Shown here: positions 1 to 10,245 of the stretch, one piece after another | Layout: every line of letters starts with the position of its first letter | How positions within the stretch are numbered: position 1 is the first letter of the stretch | Source: Cristatella mucedo | Lineage: Eukaryota > Bryozoa > Phylactolaemata > Cristatellidae | Direction: 5' to 3' | NCBI GenBank assembly: GCA_009760855.2 | Contig: WPIO01000030.1 | Span: forward strand, 3,817,501-3,881,500 | DNA: 64,000 nucleotides | Notes under the pieces: generated by a model | Told to the model about the DNA's origin: nothing | Seen by the model: only the letters and a program-made list of their open reading frames with translations | Databases searched by the model: none | Made by a program: the position numbers and the translations under genes

Positions 1-367
1 TGGTTACTAGACACGTGCAAAGCTGTCGTAGCTTGGGAAACTTGTGAGCTGTATAACTAGAAGAGCATATTTCTTGTTTGCCAGCCTAACATGTGAGATT
101 CACGGTAATGTTTCGATTTTATATCCCCTTTATTTTGCACATGTTGTACCATCTATGCCCTCTCTGCTGGTGCATGGATGACTTGCCTTATGGGAGCTCT
201 ACTGCTATTTTCCCTGGTTGATTGTCGGATTTCCTCTACCCCTCACAGCTCAAGGTCCCTTTCAAGGGCACTAGAACTTCAGAATCTACAGATACCGTAG
301 CAGTTGCATGGTTGAGCGATATATATTTGTGCGTGCATGTGTGCTTGTGCGCGCACCTGTGTGCTTG

Positions 368-443
<76 letters not shown>

Positions 444-490
444 TGGCGCTGCTATCTGTCGTAGCAGCTGCGTGCACGGCTGCCTTGCAG
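1..490. other. Intronic sequence at the left edge
   Basis: No exon is supported here. The stretch precedes the first recognisable SFI1-type exon and contains a long GT microsatellite. It is most simply intron of the SFI1-like gene whose 5' part lies outside the window. Reading frames crossing it are Val-Cys or Thr-His repeats made by the microsatellite. Confidence 0.6.
371..438. repeat. (GT)n microsatellite
   Basis: About 34 uninterrupted GT dinucleotides, preceded by a less regular GTGC/GTGT stretch from about 331. It lies roughly 50 bp upstream of the acceptor of the first SFI1-like exon, so it is in the intron close to the polypyrimidine region. Confidence 0.97.
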
Positions 491-651
491 CGGTGCTGAG
501 GAGATGCTTGGCCACCTGGAAGCTGGCTCGGGACGATCGTCTGCTCCAGCGGCTGAAGTACCAGCAGGCGGTCGAGTATGGCAATCGCAAGCTCGCTACG
601 GCTGCTGTGAAGCAGTGGCGGCAGCAGATCGAGCTGCTGCAGCGCAAAAAG
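491..651 (+). CDS. SFI1: SFI1-like protein, internal exon with Sfi1 repeats
   Basis: SFI1 proteins are long alpha-helical centrosome or basal-body proteins that bind centrins through repeats of about 20-35 residues with spaced Leu/Phe and Trp. This exon shows the pattern twice: LRRCLATWKLARDD, then AAVKQWRQQIELLQRKK. The 3' end is well defined, because AAG is followed by GTGACT and the exon ends in phase 0. The 5' end is less certain. The acceptor CCTTGCAG at 483-490 is used here, giving a phase-1 start; AG sites at 464 and 467 are alternatives. The next exon begins in phase 0, so the two join cleanly. The family call rests on the repeat pattern and the coiled-coil C-terminus downstream; any other Sfi1-repeat protein remains possible. 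Confidence 0.72.
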
Positions 652-826
652 GTGACTCGGTGCTTCGAGCCTCGTTTTGCTGGTTCTCCGTGGTTTGCTG
701 CATGCTGCTCATTGTTGCCGTCCGGTGGCTGTTCGCCTAAGCTGCCTGGCATGAATGCATGCCGTGCCCTCTGTCCCTCATAGCAAAAGCCCTCCAGTCT
801 ATTCATCCTCCATTTTTTCGTTCCAG

Positions 827-976
827 CTTCTCGCCAGGCAGGCTGCGTGTGCTAACAGCGTGCGCCTGCTCGGCCGCTGCCTCGGCCGCTGGAAGCAGCA
901 GCTGTTGGCGCAGCGCGATTGCCGAGCCCAGGATGCTGTTGCTCTGTGGCAATGGAGCCTCGTCCTGGAGCGCAAG
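827..976 (+). CDS. SFI1: SFI1-like protein, internal exon (Sfi1 repeats)
   Basis: This 150-bp exon encodes exactly 50 codons in phase 0-0. The acceptor is TTCGTTCCAG and the donor is AAG followed by GTGCCC. It holds two repeat units, VRLLGRCLGRWKQQLLAQ and AVALWQWSLVLERK, each with Leu/Cys-Leu followed by Trp at the position expected for a centrin-binding Sfi1 repeat. The intron before it is only 175 bp. Both neighbours have compatible phases. The exon ends in the same Arg-Lys motif as the previous exon, which suggests that exon boundaries follow repeat boundaries. Confidence 0.75.
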
Positions 977-1224
977 GTGCCCAACCCACTGCCATGCGGC
1001 AGCAGCTCACGTGCTCAGTCGCAGCTGTCGCATGCCCGTGCTGCACAAGCATCGGTGGCTGCGTGCAGTAGTGCCGACTGTTACATCGTTGTTCTGCTCC
1101 TCCCCGACCCTCGGCATGTGCGCGTCCCTGTAATTCATGGTCTGTTCGACTGTGCCCGCTGATGGCTCTGTCGGCTCATGGCCACGACGGATTTATCTTT
1201 TTGTTTTATGCACACGCCCTCCAG

Positions 1225-1401
1225 TGTCTTGTCGCTTGGTTCTGCTATGCGGAGAATCGCCAGAGAAAGAAGGCTCGCTACCAGGCGGCTCTCGCCGTGC
1301 GACGGCTGCGGCTGACACGCGAGTGCGCACATCGCTGGCTGGTTGCATCCGCTGTAATACACGCAACTCGCACTAAGCTTGCCGCTTTAAGACGTGCCGA
1401 G
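1225..1401 (+). CDS. SFI1: SFI1-like protein, internal exon with candidate GC donor
   Basis: The exon has 59 codons in phase 0-0 after the acceptor CACGCCCTCCAG. The translation starts CLVAWFCYAENRQRKKARYQ and continues through LTRECAHRWLVASAV, again a Leu/Cys to Trp Sfi1 repeat pattern. No GT donor in a suitable position ends the repeat. Instead the frame reaches GAG followed by GCAAGT, the optimal form of a GC donor, and that choice gives phase 0 to match the next exon. Reading further yields an Ala/Val-rich low-complexity tail from a GCT-rich intron, which does not look like SFI1. Confidence 0.68.
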
Positions 1402-1742
1402 GCAAGTATAGCGATCGTGGTGGCAGCAGCCTTGGTGCTGCTCCTGCTTCGGGATGCTGCGAATGCCGCTGTCAGTGCTGCAGGTGCTGCCAGTGTTGTG
1501 GCGAGTGCTACTGCTGCTGCCAGTGCTGCTGCCGTAGCCTCTACCAATGCTGCAGCCATGCTGCCAGTGCTGCTGATGCTGCTGCAAGCTGTAGGGCTGT
1601 GGGGTTATCATCTTCCATGCTGCCCCGCCCCCATTTGTCTTTGCTCGTTTAGCCATGGCAGCCTGCCTGGCCCGTTGTTGCTTGCCCAATTCATCATGAG
1701 CGCGGCGCGAGAGAGTCTGGTTCCCTCTGCTCTTTGCTGCAG
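1402..1742 (+). other. SFI1-like intron, candidate GC-AG type
   Basis: The intron starts GCAAGT and ends CTTTGCTGCAG, 341 bp. Its first half is an imperfect GCT/GCC-rich tract (about 1410-1590) that produces spurious poly-Ala reading frames on both strands. GC-AG introns are a known minor class of U2-type introns. The call is an inference from consensus and phase. Confidence 0.5.
1410..1590. repeat. Imperfect GCT-rich low-complexity tract
   Basis: Repeated TGCTGCCAGTGCTGCT-like units with many substitutions. It lies inside the intron between two SFI1-like exons. It creates Ala-rich frames that should not be read as protein. Confidence 0.75.
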
Positions 1743-1982
1743 GGTGCCTTTCACTTGTTCCAAGCCGTGCTGAGGTGCTTTCTGCACTGGCGCGAGTGGG
1801 CAGCTTGCCGCAGCAGCCGGGGCAGCTCGACTTCTCCAGCTATCAGCGTGGGTGGTGCAGGAGCAGGAGGCTACAATGCCGCCGCCGCCTCCGCTGCAGC
1901 CGATCAAGCTGCTCCTTGCGTTGCTGCCAAGGCGGGCCGAGCTCGGCAAAGCAGGATGCCTCTGGACAAGGACATCGGGCAA
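1743..1982 (+). CDS. SFI1: SFI1-like protein, internal exon (last clear Sfi1 repeat)
   Basis: The acceptor CTTTGCTGCAG is strong and starts the exon in phase 0. The first 25 residues include FQAVLRCFLHWREWAAC, a clear Sfi1 repeat. After that the frame becomes Ser/Ala/Gly-rich. The 3' end shown (CAA followed by GTGCCA, phase 0) is the donor that keeps phase 0, but it is weak. An earlier donor after ATCAGC (GTGGGT) would also keep phase 0 and give a much shorter exon. The repeat part is well supported; the tail is not. Confidence 0.55.
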
Positions 1983-2120
1983 GTGCCATCACCGCTACTC
2001 TGAGCTGGCGCGCACAGGTCGCTTCTGCTTTGCCATTTCTCTGCAAGAAGGATAATTTGAGCCCGCGTACAGTGCCGTGTCACTGACCAACGATCGTCTG
2101 CTTCCTGCCTCCATTGACAG

Positions 2121-3074
2121 AGGCGTCGCTGCAGCTGCCGTTTCGCCACCGTGCCGCCCTCGGCCTGCGCCGAGGCTGCCGACTTTCCTAATGCAGTCCC
2201 TGGAGGGTGTCGGCTCGAGCTGGCTGGGAGCAGCTGGCAACTCGAGGGAGATCGTGCCACGTGCATGCGTCTCGGAATTAGGCAAGTGGCCCTCACGGAC
2301 GCCGCCGCAGCAGCAGCTGTGGGCACTGAGCGATGCAGACCGAGAACTGGCCGACGTGCAGGACCAGCCGCAGGTGACAGCAGCGCGAGCCCTGGCTCCA
2401 GGTGACACTGCTACGTCGGCCCATGCGCCGAGCTTGGCGCTCCGACCCGTGGCGCTTCCTGAAGTGAGCCGCGAGTGTCGGCACGGTGGGGCCGACCGGA
2501 CGGCTCGTCAGCAGCACGCCGCTCCGCCGCAGCCGAAGTCACCACTTCGCGGATTGTGCGATCTGTCGCCGGCAGAAGCAGCAGGAGGTCGAGAAGGTGC
2601 CTGGGGCTCGGCTGCCGCGTCGCCGTCGCATCGGCGGCAATTAGCCTCGCTAGTGGCCGTGGGCAGAGTGCCAGAGCTGGGACGAGTTCGGCAGGAGGCC
2701 AGCGGACTGGCGACCGTCAGCGGCGCTGGATGCAGCGGCGGCAGCCGGGTGCCCATCACCCTGCTGCCGCCGTCGGCGTTTCTGCTCTCATCGAACCGAG
2801 ATGTGGCTGACACTGCTGAGCAGGAGCCGCCGAGCAGCGGGGCAGCTGATGGCGACATCTTGGACGATGCGATGCCGACCGCTAGTAAAGCCACCGATGA
2901 CGAGTGGTCGGCCGAACGAGATGGCTCGCTTGCAGTGGACCAGCCTTCAGCGGCAGCCAGGGCAAGCGGTCAGTCGGTCAGTGGCCACACCGCGGCGCTC
3001 TCCTCTGCTGGACAAGGGCTGCTCGAGGTCCACGAGACGATGCTTGCCCTCCGCGATGCCAGAGCTTTGCTGAG
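2121..3074 (+). CDS. SFI1: SFI1-like protein, large Ser/Ala-rich exon before the C-terminal coiled coil
   Basis: A single frame stays open from 2077 to 3246 and encodes a Pro/Ser/Ala-rich, probably disordered region. It ends in a helical stretch, GLLEVHETMLALRDARALL. The 3' end is well supported: CTGAG is followed by GTATGG at 3075, leaving two bases of a codon (phase 2), which is the phase needed by the next exon at 3799. The 5' end is uncertain. The acceptor ATTGACAG at 2113-2120 would start in phase 2 and need a matching upstream donor. An acceptor at 2195-2196 would start in phase 0, matching the previous exon as drawn. A long low-complexity segment between the Sfi1 repeats and a C-terminal coiled coil fits the layout of animal SFI1. 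Confidence 0.55.
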
Positions 3075-3224
3075 GTATGGCCGGGTACTGCGACCAGCTC
3101 ACGTAGCCCAGCGAGAGGGCAGTGGCCGCCGCCGCTGCTGCTCCTGCCGCAGCAGCGGCGGCGGCGTGTGTGCTTCTGCTGCAGCATTGAGCCGCTTGAA
3201 GCCAGTCCGTGCTCGTCGTCTTGC

Positions 3225-3567
3225 TGCACTCATCCAGAAGCTTTAGCTCTGCAGGTCCTAGACTGTGGAACTCACTTCCACAATTCTTGCGCAACGACAT
3301 CTACTCTCCAACTGCCGACTATGGCACATCTTTTTCAGCGGTCCTGAACTGCTACTTCTATGCTACTCACTACCTCAACTGCTCTCCTGACTCTGCTATG
3401 CTTCCCACTTTCTCTTTGTTGCGTGAGACGAAGTCTGTTGGCTACCGAATGCGTACCGAAAGCCGCTTAGGCTGTGAGTGCGCTATACAAAACTCTCCTG
3501 CGTAACACCCACATGGTCTTTATGACTTTGTGGTTACTGACGGAGATACATTACATTACATTACATA
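3225..3567 (+). mobile_element. 3' end of a non-LTR retrotransposon with (ATTAC)n tail
   Basis: The translation includes SSAGPRLWNSLPQFLRND, the motif found at the C-terminus of CR1/L2-type reverse-transcriptase proteins. A 3' UTR follows that ends in tandem ACATT pentamers (3549-3567). The element lies in the SFI1-like intron between the exons ending at 3074 and starting at 3799. It is truncated at the 5' side. The same 3' UTR recurs at 6046-6150 and, reversed, at about 62890-62970. It is a different family from the ATT-tailed LINE that dominates the window. Confidence 0.75.
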
Positions 3568-3798
3568 GTGGATGCAAAAAGCGAATGCTTTAGGCCGGAT
3601 GCATGCTCACGATCATGCATGCAAGGCTGCTCTGGCGGGCGTTCGAAGTGGGCATATGTAGCTGGGGCACTCGTGTGAGCGTTTGTTTTTTCGTACACTG
3701 CAACAAGGGCTGCAGTTCATCCCTCGGCTGGAAATCTTAAGCCCCCTCGTGAAATCTGTGGCAGGCATGTTGGAATTGTTATGCCTTTTTCTCCAAAG

Positions 3799-3901
3799 GA
3801 AGAAAAAAAAAAGGATCAAGAAGCTGTCGTTGCTCGTCGACAACTGCATAGAAATGGAAGTCGGAGATGCTCTCCATGAGGCATCGCTTGAGTTGAAGGA
3901 G
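3799..3901 (+). CDS. SFI1: SFI1-like protein, C-terminal coiled-coil exon
   Basis: The acceptor CTTTTTCTCCAAAG starts the exon in phase 2, matching the donor at 3074. The donor GAG followed by GTGAGT ends it in phase 0. The peptide begins with a Lys-rich stretch, then LSLLVDNCIEMEVGDALHEA and SLELKE, a Leu-heptad helix expected to form a coiled coil. With the flanking exons it gives one continuous helical region, as in the C-terminus of vertebrate SFI1. The two-sided phase match makes this exon credible despite its small size. Confidence 0.7.
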
Positions 3902-5122
3902 GTGAGTGGCATCCACAGCTGCTAGCCTCAGCCCGAAGCCTGCAGTTGTTCAGTTGTTGTTGCTGCTGCTATGATTTGTATTCACCTTTTTTTTTTTACT
4001 TATCCCTGGGATTTTTGTCCTTAGCTTTTTTCTTATCTCAAGTGCATCAAGCTGGCACTGATTACTTGACGTAATCCCCTTCTTCTACTGGTCTGCCTAG
4101 ATACATTAATACAAGAAATGGGAATTCGGAAAATATATTTATATTGCAGCAGGTGCAGGGCAGAGGCCGGTGTAGCAGAAGCTCTTAAATTGGCTCTAAA
4201 CATGAAAAACGTCACAACGGCTGATGCCACTTACCTAGTATTGCTGCGGTGCCGTGGGCTAAGCTTTAAGCAGAGAATAGGCTGAGGATGCATGCAACTC
4301 AGTGAGTGTTTTCACGTTATGGCCTGATCGTATGCAGGGTTCCAGTGTGCCACAGCTGCTACAGCCTGGGCGGCATATTGCAGTCTGGAAACCACTGGAA
4401 TGTCGCACACTACACCGAGTGATAACGCACGGGATGGCCAAGCTAAGTGAGCAAGAGGAGACAGGCAGAGAGCGGGCCAGGGGCATTGGCCGTGCCGGCG
4501 AGGCAGCGGAAGGCTGCAGTTCTCGCTTGTGCTGACGTTCGGGGCTGGCATGAGAAGCACGACTGCCAGTGCTGTCCTCGGTGTTGTCACGCTTGAGGCG
4601 ACTTCCTCCTGGTCTTTAACTCGCATTGTGTCCATTTGTCCCATGGCACGACTGAGGTGCTGCTTGCCTTCGGCGTCAGAGTCGGCTGCAACTCGCAAGC
4701 ATCGGCTCCGAGCTGCAGTTTTCCTCGGTCGGAGAGTCGTGATTGGCTGCAAGCCAATGGAAGCCGCCAAGATTTCCTTGTTGCTTCACGAGCTCGGCTC
4801 TTGGCTCAGCCTGGGCTCGCTTACCCTTATTTTATTTAAAAAGAGCCTCGGCAATTGAGACAGGCAAACTGATCGCTAGCAGTTGGTGTGCAGGACTCGA
4901 AACGAAAAGCCGGCCAGCGTCCGGCATATGGCTGGCTGGATATGGTTGCTGACGATTGAGCGATCGACGACCTTTGAGAGCTGTGCTGTGCCTGCAGCTC
5001 ACGTGGCCACGACGTGCTGCTGCCAGCGATGCACTTTTGCGTTTCGACTGAAGATTGGCAAAGCCGCTGCACACCTTTTTAGAACCGCTGGCAAACCCTG
5101 ATTTGTCATCTCTCTTTTGTAG

Positions 5123-5215
5123 CTGCAAGCAGAAGCCGGCGTTCTGGCTGGCGACGTCGACCGACTGACCGAGAATTGCCGGAGCATGGCTGCATTGCTA
5201 CAGTTTGCTGCCTAA
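5123..5215 (+). CDS. SFI1: SFI1-like protein, terminal exon
   Basis: The acceptor TCTCTTTTGTAG starts the exon in phase 0, compatible with the donor at 3902. It encodes 30 residues starting LQAEAGVLAGDVDRLTENCR and ending LLQFAA, then TAA at 5213-5215. The heptad spacing continues the coiled coil of the previous exon. Vertebrate SFI1 ends in a similar short coiled coil with a run of Leu/Gln residues. An ATTAAA hexamer at about 5301 could be the polyadenylation signal. Extra phase 0-0 exons in the 1.2-kb preceding intron cannot be excluded. Confidence 0.68.
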   Translation: MQAEAGVLAGDVDRLTENCRSMAALLQFAA

Positions 5216-5299
5216 TTGCCAGAGCCTACTGTCATTGTCGCCGTGTACTTACCACACCAGTGTTTGTATCGGTTGTAAATACTTCCTGTACTGCTGCCT

Positions 5300-5306
5300 C
5301 ATTAAA
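5300..5306 (+). promoter_or_regulatory. Candidate polyadenylation signal of the SFI1-like gene
   Basis: ATTAAA, the commonest variant hexamer, lies about 86 bp after the TAA of the terminal exon. No transcript evidence is available. Confidence 0.35.
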
Positions 5307-5309
5307 TCC

Positions 5310-6045
5310 CCACGTATTGTTTGCATCGCTGCCTTGCTGTGGACTAGAGACTCGACGAGGCTCACTCGAGATTTACCGGCTTACAGTATCAATATTTTCA
5401 GTTATAAAAACCAAAACAAAATTATGAAGACTAAGCTAGTGTTACTCTGGAAACCATCAATATGGTGCATTCAGAGCCCAAGCGGCTGTTTATTCGAAAG
5501 CAGTACCTGCAAGCCATCGTATCGTAATCACATTGAATAGAGAGGTCTCTAGAATTGTGTCCTCGATTTCGGATTAAAAATCTTCCGATAAGCGAATCTT
5601 ATCTATTACCACCCACCGTGCCATTGTATTTCGCAGTCTCTAAGTTTGCTTACCCTAATCCAAGTATGATCCCCTACACTTTCTAAAGTCTGTCTCACGA
5701 TTCGCTGTTTCTCCCATTGTCGAATACATACCCGACCAGTATCGACTGCTTTGGGTCTAGACAACTGCGTCTCTAGGTTCAGCTGTACGCTCACAATGAC
5801 TCGGTCGTGGCTGTCCAAGGCAGCATCATCTTTAATGCGACCACACTTTGGATGATGCAGGCCAGATGCAACGGAAAGTCTAAGTGCAAATTTCTCAAGT
5901 CCTACATATTAGCCAGAATCGCACAAACAAAAAAGGAAAGCATTGGCTATCGGCCATACATAGTCCAGTGAATGGTTTAGCCTCAAAGGACTGCCGTATG
6001 AGCGATCGCCGCGTGGGATCGCTCTGAATGCTTGCCTTGCCGATA
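5310..6045. other. Intergenic, no gene seen
   Basis: AT-rich to mixed sequence after the SFI1-like gene. Reading frames are short and without recognisable motifs on either strand. I see no RNA gene or clear repeat until the retrotransposon tail at 6046. Confidence 0.5.
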
Positions 6046-6150
6046 TCCGAAAGCCGCTTAGGCTGTGAGTGCGCTATACAAAACTCTCCTGCGTAACACC
6101 CACATGGTCTTTATGACTTTGTGGAGTTACTGACGGAGATACATTACATC
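6046..6150 (+). mobile_element. Truncated 3' tail of the (ATTAC)-type non-LTR element
   Basis: About 100 bp repeats the 3' UTR found at 3459-3560 almost letter for letter, from the AAAGCCGCTTAGGC box to GAGATACATTACAT. It is a very short 5'-truncated insertion containing only the 3' end. Confidence 0.8.
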
Positions 6151-6779
6151 TGATGCAGCGATTTGGCTGACAGAGTAATTTCGAGGTCTCAAAGAAGAGT
6201 TCGTGCAGTGGTGATTCATCATTGAGCCTTTCCTCGAAACTGTGCTCCCGGAACAAAGAAGTTGACTGTGAGTAATGCTTCTGTGTCATTTGCACTGTTA
6301 CGAGCGAAGGAAGCTTTCGAAGGCTGAAGTTCTTGAGAGGCCGGCGCTGAAGGAGGTGCTGGTACTGCTGTGGTACGGCTGTTTGCCATAGAAGCAGTGG
6401 ATCTCAGTGAAATTTCTGTAATATCTGTGCTTAGCTCATATCTGCCATTCAGCTTGAATTCAAGGGTGAAATCCACCGTTTTCAAGAGAAACTCGAGCTT
6501 AAGACACTGTTGAAAAATAGAAACCTCGTTACCCAGTAAGGGCATTCTTTCTGCTTATGGTACGGTTACATCTAACTGTGCATCACACTTGTATTGAATC
6601 ATTTTAAGTCTGGTCGGTAAGTGCAAGTGTAATTGCTGCTTGCGAGATAACGTAATGCTTGCCTTTGGAATGCTCACTCGATGTGAAATAAACCTCTAAT
6701 AATACATGAGATAGTTAATGATGGCAATCTTGAACTGCCCACTTTTACCGAGACCTTTCTGTAATCGTCAAATAGCCCA

Positions 6780-8440
6780 ACTATAAACGGTGCCGCCCCG
6801 ATGGATTTGTCGTTCTTTCATACCCCTAGATCAATGAAAACCGGAGGGGTCGTCATTGAAGTTATTTTTCGTCATTCAATTAGAAACCGTTTGCAGTTTG
6901 CATGAAGCAGTCATTTGAATCTCTAGTTTCACTCACCACAGCCAACAAGCTGCCAATTGTGGCAGTAATTTATCGCCCACCAGGTACCGAGGCCTTCGCC
7001 ATCACAGATTTCTCCGACCTCATTTAGATTCTGTGTGCAAGAAATCTATCTCTCCTCACTATAGGTATTTTCAACATTTATTTTGATGACTTGGATGACG
7101 CCTAATGAGCAGAATTGCGTACTCTGGCTATTTTTCTCTTGTGGCTCAAGCATGTGATGACCCCACTCGCAACAAGCGTAATACACTCGATCAAATATTC
7201 ACCCACAAGTGCGTGCTATCATACCCTAATATTACAGAATTGTGCTCGTCTTATCATATGCCGCTCTCCTTCAATCTGTAGCCTGTCCTCTTCCGCATCC
7301 AAAATAATCTGCGAATCGCGAAACTCAAAGAACCTCGATATCAATGTTGTCCGAGCGAAAATGTCCTCGTTCTTGCTGCTCAATCCCTCTTCCGAGCTGT
7401 CATCATTTTTAGAATGCTGAAATACGACACTTGCTGTAGTACCTAACGAGTTTTAACCACTAAGCTTGAAGTTCGCTCTTACCCAGACGGCCTATGGTTT
7501 ACCGACGACATTAAACTAGCTAGGTTTACTAAGGGAAAGCTAGAGAAAGCTTGTAACAGATCAGGATTGACTGTCTATCGTCAGGCATGTGAAAGATTCT
7601 GTAAATCATATCAGTCGATCCTAGAAAATTTCAATTATAGCTTCTATAAAGATATCGTTGAATCATAGATGCACAATCCAAAAATGCTGATGTATACCAT
7701 CAACCATCTGCTTAACCGCGCCCAGGTTAATTCCTTACAAAGTGATCCTTGTGATTGTATAGCCGATCGCTTCTCTAGCTTCTTTGTCAGCAAAATAGAC
7801 AAGATCAGCAAGTTCATCTCTAAGGTATCCTCTCTGGACTCATGTCCGTAAATTACATAACCACGGGACTCCTGTCCTCAACCGACTCGGTACACTACTT
7901 CGATTTCTACATTCTAGGAGGCCACGAGTGACCTTATTCTGAAACTCATCTCCCAGTCAAAGAGGACTACTAGTCCTCCAGACTCCATTATCACTGTGCT
8001 AAATCTACGATGCTTAGATCTGCTGCTGCCGTGCATAACTAACACAAATAATATGTCCTTAGCCTCAGGTCATGTCCCTGCACCTTTCAAGATGGCTGCT
8101 GTTGAGCCGCGAATTAAGAAAGCAACGCTAGACCGAGAGAACTTGAGAAGCTTCCAGCCAGTCTCCCTTATCCCGTTCCTATCAAGACACTGGAAAGAGT
8201 TGTGGCAGACCGATTAAACTCTTATATTGAGACCTCAAACCTTGCAAGTAAGTTCCAGTCTTGGTTTAGAGCTAATCACTCCACAGAGTGAGCCTTGTTT
8301 AGCGTGCATAACGACCTTCTCAGGAATGCAGACTTGGGTAAAGTGTCTCTGCTTGTTCTACTTGATCTTTAGCAGGATTTGATACTATTGATCACCAAGT
8401 TCTTCTTGAGCGTCTCGCCTCTCGCCTTGGCATCATAGGC
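6780..8440 (+). mobile_element. Decayed L2/CR1-like LINE: endonuclease to start of reverse transcriptase
   Basis: Scattered reading frames recall the order of an APE-type endonuclease plus reverse-transcriptase protein. Fragments resembling IYRPPGTEAFAITDFSDL and a GDFNIH-like block (here IGIFNIYFDD) come first. The linker with [13 protein letters not shown] (around 8054) and the start of the reverse transcriptase (SLIPFLSR, then VLLERLASRLGI) follow. Many stops and frameshifts break it. It ends abruptly at about 8440, inside the reverse transcriptase, so it lacks the catalytic YADD region and the tail. It belongs to the same family as the younger copies at 37.9 and 48.2 kb. Confidence 0.75.
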
Positions 8441-9265
8441 ATTGCACTGCTCGCCTCGATAGGACGCGGTTGATATGGCCAAAACGAGAGCGCGTGCACT
8501 CACGGTGCATCCGAAGCTCGAACCTAAGGCCTCAAGAACGCTGCAGCCTCGACCTAAACAATGTTTCTCTCTAACACCGCTACCAGCGTACTTTTCGACA
8601 CTGACCTAGGGGCCAGACTGTAGAACTTTTGTCCAGGTTGAGGGTTTGAGTCATGCAGCAGACAATCAACGCAATTGGAGACAACGTTTAATTTCGTTAG
8701 CCACGTGCTGAGTGAACAACTAGCTTGAGTTTCGGTCCATAGCGACCGTGCCACAGTTGAATACACCTTCCCTCTAAACTAAGGCAAGTGCTTGGGCTCA
8801 CTACTGTCCACGATGGTTGCTTATCTATTGCCAGTGTCCCGCTCCATTTGAGCGTTCGCGAAAGGTTCAAGTCAAAGCGGCCGTTCGCAGTGGCATGCGT
8901 TGGCCTAACCCGACAGAATCCTATGGTATTTTGCAGTACCTTGAGTTGCCTGCAGCAAAAATAAAATCCTACGAATCGCCAATCGGATATCTGCCCCAAG
9001 GCAATCTGAGAAATTATGTGCAGTGCCTAACAAAAGATTCAGTCGTCTTAAGTTGCTTGACAACGGCATGAGCACTATCGTCATTACTATTCTAATCGAC
9101 TAAGATCAGCTACATCCGGCCATTCTTTGAAGATTTCAAGCCAGGACGACCTTGACCGTGAGAAAGGTGCCCCTTTCGGGTGCCGACGAGGCCCACTCCT
9201 AGAACTAGACGAAATCTGGGGGCAGCTCAAGATTCCGTGCAAGAAAATCCAGAATCTGCACAAAT
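8441..9265. other. Unassigned sequence between LINE fragments
   Basis: No gene or RNA recognised. Short frames on both strands have no known motif. It separates a 3'-truncated LINE fragment from a fragment with the YADD region, so it may be an insertion into one LINE or unrelated DNA between two. Confidence 0.4.
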
Positions 9266-10245
9266 CAGATCAACAATATGCAGGAAAGAGTTCATTTTTA
9301 TGCAAATGACACACATATGTACTGTACTGTCCTGTGCTTTGATGCTCCCTGCCTTTCAGTACATCAAGCTTGCTCAACTCCCTTGCTGCATGTATTGCTG
9401 ACGTCCACCCTTGGAAGGCAACACATTTCTCAAATTGAATGACGACAAACCAACTTGCTTATTATTGGCAAACCAATTTTAATTTCAGATATTGGAAAAG
9501 CTATCCCTCAAAATCGGCTCAGCCAGTATATGTTCTTAGCCTGTGCACGAAATCTTGGTGTCTTTTTCCAAACTAACTTTCATTAAACGAACACATCCAC
9601 TCTACAGTCAAGTCTGCCAGCTTTGAGCTATGTAATGTCGTGAGCGTCGCAGTTGCCACATTACTCCACTTCTCGCCGACCTGCACTAGTTACCAGTCAA
9701 GCAACGGATTGACTTCAAGGTTTTGTCGCTCACTTTTAGGTCTCTTCATTCTATGGCTCCAGCCTATCTTTCAGATATACTACCCCATCAGGCAAAGCAT
9801 CGTACCACTCGCTTTTCGGAATCCAACAGTCTAGAAATACCTCGTACAAACCTTAAATCTTTTGGAGACCGTGCATTTAGCTCGTATGCTCCCACAGCCT
9901 GGAACTCCCTCCCGACCTGCATCAGAACATCCCCTGACTTGACCACATTTAAAAGAAACTTAAAAACATACCTATTTAGGACAGCATTTAGTGGGTCCTT
10001 GCGATTCGTCCTCGATGTGCTTATGCGTGCTGACACTGTTCATGCTGCCACTAACCACATTTGCATGCTGACCCAGTGCATGTAACCCCTAACCATGTTA
10101 TTCATTTTGTTTGTTTTTCAAGCATGATTTTACTTACTATTCTATTGCGTATCACTTTGCAGCAAATGTAAAGCGCCTAGAAAGAGATTAAGTTCTCTGA
10201 GGGCGCTTTATCAAGTGCAATATTATTATTATTATTATTATTGGA
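9266..10245 (+). mobile_element. L2/CR1-like LINE, 3' part with tail
   Basis: The fragment begins at a degenerate YADD region (read as FYANDTHMY) and continues through the thumb region to RAFSSYAPTAWNSLPTCIRT. The family 3' UTR follows with its hairpin tail (AAGCGCCTAGAAAGAG to GGCGCTTTATCAAGTG) and ends in (ATT)n at 10225-10243. The last 120 codons (9723-10085) are open in one frame. An internal deletion removes part of the region between the LGV block and the [14 protein letters not shown] block. Confidence 0.85.

Noticed and set aside
331-460. Val/Cys- and Thr/His-rich reading frames on both strands
   Set aside because: Produced by the (GT)n microsatellite; no splice or domain support.
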